NCBI GenBank assembly: GCA_902497095.1 | Contig: CABVDD010000002.1 | Span: forward strand, 29,336-93,335 | Length of the DNA: 64,000 bases | DNA from: an uncultured Faecalicoccus sp. | Lineage (GTDB): Bacteria; Bacillota_I; Bacilli_A; Erysipelotrichales; Erysipelotrichaceae | Direction: 5' to 3' | In this document: positions 7,683 through 16,100 of the stretch, in pieces | Layout: each line of letters starts with the position of its first letter | Numbering within the stretch: the first letter of the stretch is position 1 | The notes under the pieces: generated by a model | Seen by the model: only the letters and a program-made list of their open reading frames with translations | What the model was told of the DNA's origin: nothing | Database searches by the model: none | Program-made: the position numbers and the translations under genes

Positions 7683-10290
7683 AAGAGCACAATGCGAAAT
7701 TGATACGATGCAACAGGAATATCGAGATACAGTTAAAAAGATCGTTTCACAATATCAATTGAAACTTTCTAACTTTCAAAGAGAAATCAACCAAAACTAT
7801 CGTTTATGGATCGGATATCAGAAACAAGAATGGATCCAGCTTCAATATCGAAAACCAAATTACTTGCAGGAGCAAGATCCTTTGTTTCAAAGGCAGGATT
7901 CATTGATACAATCACTACAGCTTTTTGAAGAATCTCCTGTATTTTTAAAACAGGGAGAAAGTATTCATCTTGATAAAGTATCTTTTTCCTGGATCCAGAA
8001 CTTATTTTTAGAATGGTTATTAGTTGCGTATCAGGCGAATCGAAAATGGGTATGGGTCGATGCATCCATGCCAATCGATCATCCTTATTTACATCATGAG
8101 GCTTGTATGAAAGATAAACAAAAACTATTGATTCGTACCAAACAAGAATGGATGGATTTTCTGCAAGATCTAGATGAAAGCTATGAATATATTTTTTTGA
8201 TCAATGAAGCATTTGCCATAGAGCCAATTACGATAAAGGCCACATGCATTTATTTGAAAAGTAACTGCAGTATTGATATACGATGGGCTGATTTTTGTAA
8301 AGATGATGCTCTGTTTAGAAATTTGATGCTTGGTCATCAGGAAAGCGTATGGAATCAAAAACAAGAATGTAATATCTTGTTTCATCAAGACCTTTGGCAT
8401 TTTTCCAAAGACACATTACGACAAAAGACAGTAAATCTAAAAGTATGTCTTGGCATAGAGAATACAGGAAATTTACTGTATTTGGATTTTCAAGAATCGA
8501 AGCAGGGGCCTCATGGTTTTCTGGCTGGAAAGACAGGCTGTGGAAAAAGTGAGATGTTAAGAAATATACTTTTACAACTTGTTCTACAAAATTCACCACA
8601 ACTATTTCAATATATTCTCATTGATTTTAAAGGTGGAGCTTTTGGACAATACTTTATGCAGTTTGCACATTGCCAGGGAATGTTGACAAACTTAAAAAAA
8701 GATCAAATGGAACGTTTTGAACAAAGTTTACAAGCTTTTTTAGAAAAAAGACAAAAAACACTTAAAAGATTTAGTCAAAAACATCCGGATCAAACATCTC
8801 ATATTGATGCGTATAATTCATTTTATCCGCAAGATCCTATGGCTCATGTTTTTTTAATTGTGGATGAACTGGCGCAGTTAAAACAAAACTTTCCGGATTT
8901 CCTAACTAAAATCAAAGAAATTGCCCGTATCGGAAGGTCTTTAGGTGTCCATTGTATTTTATCCACACAAAAACCACTAGGTGTTATGGATGATCAGATT
9001 TGGGCCAATATGAATTTTAAGATTTGTATGCGTGTGGCAACTCGTGCTGATTCTTATGAAGTTTTACATTCCGATCATGCTTATGCACTACAACGATCTG
9101 GAGACTTTATTTTACATGATCAAAAATCAAATCAGGAACATGTAGGCAAGGCGTGGTATTTTCAAAAGGAAGTATATTTACATCCTGTCGGGTACAGTGA
9201 AATCGACAGTATGGGAAATATCCTGCAAAATTATCATCAAGAAAAAGTGATACTCTCTCATTTTTTATCACAACAAGTAGAAAGAGATACAAAAACGAAA
9301 GAGTGGATCATACATCCTTTTGATCAAAGCGTATTTACATCTAATCAATTGGCTTTGATCGACAAGCCTTCCACCCAAAGTATTCAAGAATGGTCTATCA
9401 AGCCAGGACAATGTGCTTTGTTGTTTTGTACCTCTATCGAAAAGCAACAAGAATTGATACAAAGTATTGCAGGCTGGGCTACATTGCCTGTCTATGGATT
9501 GGAACTAGAAGATGCATACTTAGATGATTCATTCACAGAAAAAGAGTTTGGGGAAATACAGTCCATCGATTTACCTTGTATCTGGTTAGTTAACTATACA
9601 AGATTAAAACAAAAAGATGTAAGTTTACTGAAAAATAAGAATGTTATTTTATTTCTTTTTGTCGAAGTATGGGATTCTCGTTTAAAAGAATGGTTTTCTT
9701 TATCTTCAGCACGTATTTGTTATGACTTTAGTGATATAGAAGACATCAGAGATTTTTTTGGTTTCTTTGTCAGGCAAGATCTAAAACAAAGTTCCTATAA
9801 AGGATACATACTTTTACAACAATCTCTTCATTCTGTATTGTTTCGAAAAAGAGAGAACATTTCAAAAAAGAAAACAAAGAAAAAAGCATATACGTTATGC
9901 AATCTGCATACATTCTTTTGCATAGGATGGGATCTAAAGAAAAATAAGGAAGTATTTTGGCAAAGAAAACATCCTTTATTGATTTGTTATGTGCAACAAT
10001 CTATGGCCAACAAGATCAGTGCGTTATTAGAACAATGGCAAAAACAAAGACCGTTGCATATTCGCGAAGATTTTTTGGAAGAAGCAGATATATATGTCTT
10101 ACATTCTATTTATGATGCGGCACAATTTCAATCTCCACAATATTTGTCCAAGATCTATGATCTGGATGTCTGCTGGTTTGGTCAGGGGATACAAGACTAT
10201 GTTTATACTATCAAGCGTTCTTTACCGCAAGATCATAAAGGGGATGGCATATATTGGACAGAACAGGAGGTTTATAGTTTCCGTTGTTAG
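7513..10290 (+). CDS. essC: EssC-type FtsK/SpoIIIE ATPase of T7SSb (continuation after frameshift)
   Basis: The first ATPase domain is well conserved with EssC/YukB: GPHGFLAGKTGCGKSE (Walker A, about residues 333-348), LIDFKGGA, HVFLIVDELAQLK (Walker B), ARIGRSLG and STQKPLGVMDDQIWANM. Later domains are degenerate: the second has FCTSIEKQQEL where a P-loop should be and the third is barely recognisable. Residues 15-35 are the second TM helix, followed by a basic coiled segment. The ATG at 7513 is merely the first in frame; real translation should come from the FHA-containing ORF at 6861. EssC is the motor that recruits and exports WXG100 substrates. Sure of family, unsure whether the gene is functional. 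Confidence 0.85.
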   Translation: MPVWYGSVRLSKLSLVINSISMGIAFGAFGLWNRKWMVQEKKKENQDLIQKYSSYCKRAQCEIDTMQQEYRDTVKKIVSQYQLKLSNFQREINQNYRLWIGYQKQEWIQLQYRKPNYLQEQDPLFQRQDSLIQSLQLFEESPVFLKQGESIHLDKVSFSWIQNLFLEWLLVAYQANRKWVWVDASMPIDHPYLHHEACMKDKQKLLIRTKQEWMDFLQDLDESYEYIFLINEAFAIEPITIKATCIYLKSNCSIDIRWADFCKDDALFRNLMLGHQESVWNQKQECNILFHQDLWHFSKDTLRQKTVNLKVCLGIENTGNLLYLDFQESKQGPHGFLAGKTGCGKSEMLRNILLQLVLQNSPQLFQYILIDFKGGAFGQYFMQFAHCQGMLTNLKKDQMERFEQSLQAFLEKRQKTLKRFSQKHPDQTSHIDAYNSFYPQDPMAHVFLIVDELAQLKQNFPDFLTKIKEIARIGRSLGVHCILSTQKPLGVMDDQIWANMNFKICMRVATRADSYEVLHSDHAYALQRSGDFILHDQKSNQEHVGKAWYFQKEVYLHPVGYSEIDSMGNILQNYHQEKVILSHFLSQQVERDTKTKEWIIHPFDQSVFTSNQLALIDKPSTQSIQEWSIKPGQCALLFCTSIEKQQELIQSIAGWATLPVYGLELEDAYLDDSFTEKEFGEIQSIDLPCIWLVNYTRLKQKDVSLLKNKNVILFLFVEVWDSRLKEWFSLSSARICYDFSDIEDIRDFFGFFVRQDLKQSSYKGYILLQQSLHSVLFRKRENISKKKTKKKAYTLCNLHTFFCIGWDLKKNKEVFWQRKHPLLICYVQQSMANKISALLEQWQKQRPLHIREDFLEEADIYVLHSIYDAAQFQSPQYLSKIYDLDVCWFGQGIQDYVYTIKRSLPQDHKGDGIYWTEQEVYSFRC

Positions 10291-10294
10291 TTTT

Positions 10295-10531
10295 ATGCAA
10301 GATATATTGATTCATATTAAAGTCTTTACGCAAGAAAAATTTCACCATGTCTGGATTCGCAACACATATACGATACAAGATTTTATTAGTGATATAGAAA
10401 CGTCATGGACCTTAGAACAAACAACATTTTCGCATTTTTTCTATCATATTGAGTCTGGTCGTATTTTGAATTCAAAACAAACATTTAAAGAAAATGCGGT
10501 TATTTCCGGAGATCATTTTATCATCTTTTAA
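10295..10531 (+). CDS. YukD/EsaB-like ubiquitin-fold T7SS protein
   Basis: A 78-residue protein with the size and pattern of YukD/EsaB: strand (ILIHIKVF), helix (TIQDFISDIETSW), then GRILNSKQTFKENAVISGDHFIIF at the end, the ubiquitin-like finish with the G-D-x-I-x-x-F motif. YukD is a small cytoplasmic T7SSb component that contacts EssB/EssC. The ATG at 10295 lies 5 bases after the essC stop. An AGGAGG occurs at 10265-10270, too far for an ideal site, so coupling to essC translation is likely. A longer frame begins at 10094 inside essC, but that part is the shadow of essC. Confidence 0.72.
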   Translation: MQDILIHIKVFTQEKFHHVWIRNTYTIQDFISDIETSWTLEQTTFSHFFYHIESGRILNSKQTFKENAVISGDHFIIF

Positions 10532-10544
10532 AAAGGAGGACTAT

Positions 10545-10838
10545 ATGCAAATAAGTGTAAATTACCAGGAACTGGCACAAAGTGCCAACTATCTACATCA
10601 AAAATCTAATGATTATCAACAACTGTTAAATCAAATTTATGCTCGTATGCAACAGATGCAAAGCGTATGGCAAGGAGGGGATCATCAAGCATTTGTTAAT
10701 CAGTTGGAACAATTTAGACCACAGTTACAGAAAATGGTACCGATCATTGAAGAATATGCACGATTTTTACTTTATTGTGCCAATGAATACCAAAGGCTTC
10801 AACAAGATCGTATCGCAAGAGCTAGAAACCTAGTATAA
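10545..10838 (+). CDS. WXG100-family (ESAT-6-like) T7SS protein 1
   Basis: 97 residues, two long helices with a central W-Q-G turn (SVWQGGDHQAF, about residues 42-52), the hallmark of WXG100 secreted proteins. The end does not show a strict YxxxD/E export signal; NEYQRLQQD is the closest. AAAGGAGG lies 5-6 bases before the ATG at 10545; an in-frame upstream ATG at 10494 overlaps yukD and is not needed. It is followed 14 bases later by a second WXG100-like gene, suggesting a secreted heterodimer. Confidence 0.85.
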   Translation: MQISVNYQELAQSANYLHQKSNDYQQLLNQIYARMQQMQSVWQGGDHQAFVNQLEQFRPQLQKMVPIIEEYARFLLYCANEYQRLQQDRIARARNLV

Positions 10839-10852
10839 AGGAGAGTGTAAAC

Positions 10853-11143
10853 ATGGCAAATATTCAAATATCATCACAGGAAGTTTTTCAATATTCCGGG
10901 CAGTTAAAAGGATTAAATTCACAAATACAAGGAGTATTTGATGAAATCAAGACAAAAGTACACCAACTTGAATCGATATGGCAATCACCTACTTCCAATA
11001 GGTTGATGGAACAATTTCAATCCTTGGATCCCGTATTTCACTCTTATGTGCAGTCGTTGGATCAATATGCACACTTTTTACAACAGACAGCACAAGCTTA
11101 TCAAGAAAACGAACAGATGTTGTCACAAGGCGTACAAGTATGA
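10853..11143 (+). CDS. WXG100-like T7SS protein 2 (W-Q-S variant)
   Basis: 96 residues with the helix-turn-helix form of the WXG100 family, but the turn reads SIWQSPTS, so the Gly of W-x-G is replaced by Ser. Heterodimer partners in other systems also relax this motif. The C terminus (FLQQTAQAYQENEQML) contains YQENE, close to the YxxxD/E export signal. AAGGAGAG precedes the ATG. Its stop codon overlaps the start of a small downstream ORF (ATGA). Confidence 0.8.
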   Translation: MANIQISSQEVFQYSGQLKGLNSQIQGVFDEIKTKVHQLESIWQSPTSNRLMEQFQSLDPVFHSYVQSLDQYAHFLQQTAQAYQENEQMLSQGVQV

Positions 11144-11313
11144 TGGAGATGATGTTGTATTATCAAGAATTATCATCATATATAACACAGATTTGTAGTG
11201 AAGTTTTAAGTTGTTGTCAAAGACAAGAAGCACTTTATATTCAAAAAGGATTACAGGATCTGCAGGCACAGATTCAAAAACAAATCATGGAAATGAGGAT
11301 GCATGGCAGTTGA
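11140..11313 (+). CDS. Small T7SS-locus protein (57 aa)
   Basis: A short ORF starting at the ATGA overlap with the second WXG100-like gene (start 11140 or 11143) and ending 11 bases into the following gene. It encodes MMEMMLYYQELSSYITQICS, then a helical, Gln-rich stretch ending MRMHGS. It is predicted as one or two amphipathic helices with a Cys pair. Tight overlaps on both sides favour a real, translationally coupled gene. T7SS loci often have small helical proteins near their toxin genes that act as targeting factors or chaperones; I cannot assign a family. Confidence 0.5.
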   Translation: MMEMMLYYQELSSYITQICSEVLSCCQRQEALYIQKGLQDLQAQIQKQIMEMRMHGS

Positions 11314-12121
11314 TACGGCTGTTTATAGAAAAATTGCCAATGGTTTAGCTTCTCGAAGAAAATATGCTTCTTTTCCAGGTAATCTATCTTTAAAAAAAGA
11401 ACATGAGCGTATTCAAAATAGTTTGAATGCTTTTATTGATTATTTTCAAAAAAGTGCAGATGCCTATGAAAGCACAGAAAATAACTTGATGTATAGGAAT
11501 GCGCATAGTTTTTCATATTTAAAAGATGGAAGTTTGCGCTTTTATCATCATGAAGATTGGAACGCTTTGGCACAATTGACAAAACAAGAAAAAGAGACAC
11601 GTTTATCCATTGGTGCACAATACAGCTTTAAAGAAGCCGGGGCCGCATATCGTGATTCTCTTGTCGATGCCAGTATTGAAGCACATCTTGGCAATATTCA
11701 GGCAAAAGGATCGGCTGATTTAGGGTTATGGAAAGACAAAGAGTTTGATCCCAGATTAGAATTAAGCCTGCAGGCACAAGCCTCTTTGTTGTCTTTACAG
11801 GCACAGACCAAAATAGGTACAAAGAATGTGTATTTGCAGGCTAGAGGTGATGTGAATGTTGGCAGTGTATATGCACAGGCTACCTGCGTTCTCAATAAAG
11901 AAGAACAAAATTTAGAAGCATCTATTGGTGCAGCTGCCGTACAAGGCGAGGGAAGTATTGCCTTCAACTTATTTGGCGCTAAGATCACTTTAACTGCAGA
12001 AGGTTCTATTGGCAGTGCGCAAGCTAGTTTGTCATATAGACATGTGAATAAACAGTGGGAGTTTGGCAGCAAATTAGGCTTTATTGCAGGGCTCGGTTTT
12101 AAAATCAAAGTGAGTTATTAG
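11303..12121 (+). CDS. Putative T7SS-associated substrate/effector, Ala/Gly-patterned C-terminus
   Basis: 272 residues, no signal peptide. The first 75 residues are helical and contain YFQKSADAYESTENN, reminiscent of the helical N-terminal regions of T7SS substrates. From about residue 100 onward comes a repetitive beta-like pattern of small residues (SIEAHLGNIQAKGSADLGL, SLQAQASLLSLQAQTKIG, ARGDVNVGSVYAQA). Similar patterns occur in putative T7SS-exported proteins and before polymorphic-toxin domains; no toxin domain is visible here. It is followed by a DUF4176 gene, as T7SS substrates often are. The function is inferred from context only. Confidence 0.5.
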   Translation: MAVDTAVYRKIANGLASRRKYASFPGNLSLKKEHERIQNSLNAFIDYFQKSADAYESTENNLMYRNAHSFSYLKDGSLRFYHHEDWNALAQLTKQEKETRLSIGAQYSFKEAGAAYRDSLVDASIEAHLGNIQAKGSADLGLWKDKEFDPRLELSLQAQASLLSLQAQTKIGTKNVYLQARGDVNVGSVYAQATCVLNKEEQNLEASIGAAAVQGEGSIAFNLFGAKITLTAEGSIGSAQASLSYRHVNKQWEFGSKLGFIAGLGFKIKVSY

Positions 12122-12135
12122 AAAGGAGATGCAAA

Positions 12136-12414
12136 TTGAAAGAATTATTACCGCTGGGAACAGTTGTAACGTTACATAACGGAACCAAAAAGCTTATGAT
12201 CATTGGTCGAATCCAACGTGAAAAATCAACTGGCAAAATTTATGATTATTCAGCCTGTCTTTGGCCAGAAGGAAGTCTTGATACAACACATTTTTATTTA
12301 TTTAATACAGAGGATGTGCATATTCTGTATCACATTGGCTTACAAAGTGTAGAAGAGTTTCGCTTTCGAAGCATATTGGATGAGCAAATAAAAAAATTAG
12401 AGGAAGATCATTGA
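12136..12414 (+). CDS. DUF4176-domain protein
   Basis: 92 residues with the DUF4176 pattern: LLPLGTVVTLHNGTKKLMIIGR near the start in pieces, then YDYSACLWPEG and FNTEDVHILYHIGL. DUF4176 proteins are small T7SSb-linked proteins, usually beside substrates, and are thought to help deliver them. The start is TTG at 12136, with GAAAGGAGA about 8 bases upstream; no ATG is available at the right place. It is the last gene of the T7SS run and its 3' end overlaps the convergent lipoprotein gene by 7 bases. Confidence 0.75.
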   Translation: MKELLPLGTVVTLHNGTKKLMIIGRIQREKSTGKIYDYSACLWPEGSLDTTHFYLFNTEDVHILYHIGLQSVEEFRFRSILDEQIKKLEEDH

Positions 12415-13331
12415 TCTTCCTCTTCTGCAAGTTCAGGATGATTGATCAGATATTCAGGATTAGTACTGCGCAAGGCATCAAAAATATCTTGATCATGAAT
12501 CTCTAAATTATGTTTTTTCATATAGTAGACATTACATTCATCAGAAATATCACTGCTGGCTTGTGATACAAGTTCTTCTTGAATCTTATCTCTATTTTCA
12601 TCATAGTCATTGCTTGTAAGAATTGCGACATAATACATACCGCTTGAATCATTATCATCCGTCATCACTTCATCGATCACACCATTTTCTTTAGCCGAAT
12701 ATAAAGTTTTGATGACATAAGTTGGAATAGAATCTTCTAAAAGCGTAGAGACGACAATATCTTCGTTTCCATAAGTTGCGTTTTCACTGGCATATTGATC
12801 AAACACTGTTTGTGGATCGGTTCCATCTTTTAAGGCTTGTAATGCATTTTCGGCATCTTCCTTATTGTCGCACATTAAGATCTTGGCAATGCTTGGTTTA
12901 TATTCTTTTTTAATAGCTTTGGTATTGTCTTTGAAGTATTGGTCTAACAGTTTTTCTTGTTGAACCGTTGGGATGATGACTTTTTCAATATAATCATCTT
13001 TATCTTCGTATCCGGCATCTTTTAAACTGTCTTCAAATTCTTCATTGCCAGATGCGCTGGATTCATACTTTTCTTCAGCTTCTTTTTTAATCTCGTCACC
13101 ACGTCCGATTTCTTCATCCATAATGGCTTGTTCAATCAAAGTAACAGCCATAGTAGAACCATTTGACTTTTTAATCAGTTCATATTCAGTACCACGGGTA
13201 ACAGCTACATCCCCAACTTGAAATAATACATCATCGGCATTACTGATTTGGGCAGTGGCTCCAGAACAAGCTGACAACATCAATAAGGAGCTACCGGCAA
13301 ATAAAACGACTTTTTTAAAACTATTCTTCAT
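12408..13331 (-). CDS. PrsA-like foldase lipoprotein
   Basis: The N terminus is a lipoprotein signal: Lys-rich start, hydrophobic stretch and lipobox LMLSAC with the modified Cys at about residue 22. The rest is hydrophilic, acidic and helical, with a degenerate parvulin (PpiC-type) domain around 145-255 (KILMCDNKEDAENAL...). PrsA proteins are anchored outside the membrane and help exported proteins fold. It follows a second foldase-like gene, overlapping it by 11 bases. Lying tail to tail with the T7SS locus, it probably has no specific link to it. Confidence 0.68.
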   Translation of the reverse strand: MKNSFKKVVLFAGSSLLMLSACSGATAQISNADDVLFQVGDVAVTRGTEYELIKKSNGSTMAVTLIEQAIMDEEIGRGDEIKKEAEEKYESSASGNEEFEDSLKDAGYEDKDDYIEKVIIPTVQQEKLLDQYFKDNTKAIKKEYKPSIAKILMCDNKEDAENALQALKDGTDPQTVFDQYASENATYGNEDIVVSTLLEDSIPTYVIKTLYSAKENGVIDEVMTDDNDSSGMYYVAILTSNDYDENRDKIQEELVSQASSDISDECNVYYMKKHNLEIHDQDIFDALRSTNPEYLINHPELAEEEDQ

Positions 13332-14358
13332 CGCTGCTTCCTCCTGTTAGATTATTGATGTAGTCCTCTACACGTTTTTGTACATCTTTATCCTTAAATT
13401 CAATATCCAGATCTTTGGCGTTGTCCTGTACGATTTTAACGCTTAAGCCATCATTCGCATTTAAAAAAGCAGATAAGATGTTGTTAGAGACTGTTTCATT
13501 TTTTGAATCCCAAATCTTTTGTATGTCTGTTTCATCTACATGCACTTTGTACAGATATTTAAGACCTGAACTTGAATCCGTTACTTCAATCCAATCACTT
13601 GTCTGATCTTTATCCAGATCTAATGCTGCCTGAATGACTTGTGCGTTCAAAGTGTTGTATTGACTGCTTGTGGAATCAGAATCAACATAACCATAGAAAC
13701 CATCGTTTGAAGCTGTTGATGTATCTTCCGAATAGGCGGTTGCTGCATCGGCAAAAGAGCCACTAGCTAAAGCCGAGTCAATATTGTCCTTTTTCTTTTG
13801 TTCATCTTCTGTTAAGGCTGATAAATCTTGCACCTGCATAGAAATGATGGAAATAGTTCTTGGCTTTTTCTCTTGTAAAGCCGGTGTTAGTTCATCAAAA
13901 TGATCTTCGATATAGTCACGCTGCATTTGAGCTTCTTTGACTGTCATTAGACAATAATCATAAAGTTGATCCATCCCGTTATAACCAAAAGAAGCCAACT
14001 CACTTTCAATTTGTGATTCTGTATTCTGAGAAGAACTTGATGATGCGTTTTGTTTGATCGTTTGTTCCAAATCTTTTGCTTTTTCATCCAACTTATCTGT
14101 AGTTTTTATGCTCTGATCCACAACTTGATTGTGATACAAGTTATAAAGCAATGCAGTATCAAAGGGAGATGATTGATCATAGATGTCGTTAGCTGTTATG
14201 TCTTTTTTGTCCAGACTGGCTACGACTTGGTTGCCATCATTATCCGATTTAGCACTGACATTGTACTTATTTTCGTCATATATAAAATAGGAAACAAAGG
14301 CAATGATAATCACTGCAATCACAACTACAAACCAGTTGTTTCTAAGGAATTCAGACAT
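13321..14358 (-). CDS. Membrane-anchored SurA/PpiC-like foldase
   Basis: 345 residues: one N-terminal transmembrane helix (NWFVVVIAVIIIAFVSYFIY) then an exported region with SurA-N-like helices and a parvulin-like domain (residues about 180-290, RTISIISMQVQDLSAL and SEDTSTASNDGFYGYVDSDS). I chose the ATG at 14358 because an AAAAGGAGG site sits 6 bases upstream; an in-frame ATG at 14388 lies upstream of that site. It forms a two-gene operon with the PrsA-like lipoprotein. The low complexity (Ser/Asp/Lys) limits confidence in the exact family. Confidence 0.65.
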   Translation of the reverse strand: MSEFLRNNWFVVVIAVIIIAFVSYFIYDENKYNVSAKSDNDGNQVVASLDKKDITANDIYDQSSPFDTALLYNLYHNQVVDQSIKTTDKLDEKAKDLEQTIKQNASSSSSQNTESQIESELASFGYNGMDQLYDYCLMTVKEAQMQRDYIEDHFDELTPALQEKKPRTISIISMQVQDLSALTEDEQKKKDNIDSALASGSFADAATAYSEDTSTASNDGFYGYVDSDSTSSQYNTLNAQVIQAALDLDKDQTSDWIEVTDSSSGLKYLYKVHVDETDIQKIWDSKNETVSNNILSAFLNANDGLSVKIVQDNAKDLDIEFKDKDVQKRVEDYINNLTGGSSDEE

Positions 14359-14438
14359 GGTAATCCTCCTTTTAAAAATCTTTTTCAATTATAGCCAATA
14401 TCCATTGAAAAAGCAATGAATCTTCATAATCGTCTGAA

Positions 14439-14467
14439 TTGAGATTTATAGGCTTTTTTGTTACTAT
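14439..14467 (+). promoter_or_regulatory. Likely sigma-A promoter of the suf operon
   Basis: TTGAGA (14439-14444), a 17-base spacer and TACTAT (14462-14467), 23 bases upstream of the sufC start. Hexamers and spacing fit a housekeeping promoter. No repressor site (such as an IscR-like palindrome) is obvious. Confidence 0.6.
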
Positions 14468-14490
14468 AGTACAGGAAAAGAGGAATAGAT

Positions 14491-15306
14491 ATGACAGAAC
14501 TCGTTATTAAAGACTTACATGTATCTGTAGAAGATAAAGAAATATTAAAAGGACTGAATTTGACGATTCGTTCCGGAGAGCGTCATGCCTTAATGGGCCC
14601 TAATGGAAATGGAAAAAGTACATTGTTGGCGGCTATCATGGGAAACCCTAAATATACGGTAACCCAGGGTTCCATTGAATTGGATGGCCAAGATGTTCTT
14701 GCCATGGAAGTCGATGAAAGAAGCAAAGCCGGTCTCTTTTTAGGAATGCAGTATCCAAGTGAAATCAGCGGTGTCACAAATTCTGATTTCTTACGTTCTT
14801 GTATCAATGCCCGTCAAGAAAAACCAATCAGCTTGTTTAAATTTATCAAGGAAATGGATAAAGCGATTCAACAGTTGGAAATGAAACCGGATCTGGCACA
14901 TCGTTTCTTAAATGATGGCTTTTCCGGGGGCGAAAAGAAACGAAATGAAATCGTACAGATGATGATGTTGAAACCATCTATTGCAATGTTGGATGAAATT
15001 GATTCTGGTTTGGATGTCGATGCTTTAAAGATCGTCAGTGAAGCCATTAATCAATGCCAAAAAGAAACGGATATGGGGCTTTTGGTTGTATCTCATTATG
15101 CCCGTTTTTATGAATATTTACACCCGACACATGCACATGTTTTAGTGGATGGACAAATCGTTGTATCAGGTGATCAACAATTGATCGATAAGATTGACCA
15201 GGAAGGATATGAATGGCTGGAAACTGAATATCATGTATCTGCCAGAAAGGAAGAAGAAAAGAAACGACCTACAAGCATCGGACTCTGTGGAGCTAAAAGA
15301 GGATAG
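14491..15306 (+). CDS. sufC: Fe-S cluster assembly ATPase SufC
   Basis: An ABC-type ATPase of 271 residues: Walker A GPNGNGKS (about 35-42), signature FSGGEKKRNE, Walker B IAMLDEIDSGLD, and the long Q-loop region MQYPSEISGVTNSDFLR typical of SufC. It forms the SufBCD scaffold, on which iron-sulfur clusters are built. First gene of the canonical Firmicutes order sufC-D-S-U-B. The C-terminal tail (ARKEEEKKRPTSIGLCGAKRG) is longer than usual. The ribosome-binding site GAAAAGAGG precedes the ATG. Confidence 0.96.
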   Translation: MTELVIKDLHVSVEDKEILKGLNLTIRSGERHALMGPNGNGKSTLLAAIMGNPKYTVTQGSIELDGQDVLAMEVDERSKAGLFLGMQYPSEISGVTNSDFLRSCINARQEKPISLFKFIKEMDKAIQQLEMKPDLAHRFLNDGFSGGEKKRNEIVQMMMLKPSIAMLDEIDSGLDVDALKIVSEAINQCQKETDMGLLVVSHYARFYEYLHPTHAHVLVDGQIVVSGDQQLIDKIDQEGYEWLETEYHVSARKEEEKKRPTSIGLCGAKRG

Positions 15307-15308
15307 TT

Positions 15309-16100
15309 ATGGAAAAGGTTTTTGAAAAGACTTTTAACGAGACGATTCATTTTGAACAAGATGAGGATTGTAAGTTTCTTATAAAAGGAACAGGTTCGTT
15401 GTTGATGATTCTTCATAAAGGTGTTTCCAAATTAAAGATGCATATAAAACTGGATGCGGCCAGTCAATCTAAGATCCTTGTATATAATCAAAGCAATTGT
15501 AATCTTTCTCTTGATCTTGACATAGAAGCTTATCGCGATGCAAAAAGTGAAATCGGCTTTTTAGATATGGAAGAAAGTGATGTAACTTTCAAACAGAAAG
15601 CGTATTTAAAAGAATCCGGTGCTGATATCAAATTGATGAGTGCGCAGCTTGGACAAGTGGATACGACAAAAATGAATGATATTGAAGTTCTTCATGAAGC
15701 AGCTCATACATTTGGATATATGGAAAACTTTTCTGTACTTTTTGATCGTGCACATTATGAAATGGTTGCCAATGGAAATATTCAAAAAGGTTGTTCTGGA
15801 TCACAATCTCATCAGACAACTCGTGTGTTGACATTGGGAAAAGATCATAAAGCACAGGTGATTCCGTTGCTATTGATCGATGAAAATGATGTGAAGGCAT
15901 CACATGCACAAACGATTGGACAACCGGATGAAGAACAGTTGTACTATTTAAAATCACGTGGTCTTTCACAACGACAAGCTATGGGGCTTTTAAGTATTGG
16001 TTACTTGTTACCAATCTTGGAACTGGTAACAGATGCTTCTGTAAAAGATAAAATGCGTGAAGAAATGGAAAGCAAGGTGGGATTATATGGACACAAATAA
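15309..16100 (+). CDS. sufD: SufB/SufD-family scaffold protein SufD
   Basis: 263 residues, a beta-helix protein of the SufB/SufD family with the conserved C-terminal segment LKSRGLSQRQAMGLLSIGYL, which matches [20 protein letters not shown] of SufB in this operon. It is much shorter than many SufD proteins (over 400 residues), lacking most of the N-terminal helical part. It sits 3 bases after sufC and overlaps sufS by 14 bases, so translation is coupled. Confidence 0.88.
   Translation: MEKVFEKTFNETIHFEQDEDCKFLIKGTGSLLMILHKGVSKLKMHIKLDAASQSKILVYNQSNCNLSLDLDIEAYRDAKSEIGFLDMEESDVTFKQKAYLKESGADIKLMSAQLGQVDTTKMNDIEVLHEAAHTFGYMENFSVLFDRAHYEMVANGNIQKGCSGSQSHQTTRVLTLGKDHKAQVIPLLLIDENDVKASHAQTIGQPDEEQLYYLKSRGLSQRQAMGLLSIGYLLPILELVTDASVKDKMREEMESKVGLYGHK

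Noticed and set aside
10094..10294. N-terminal extension of the YukD-like protein
   Set aside because: This stretch is the overlapping frame of essC; the family N terminus begins at the ATG at 10295.
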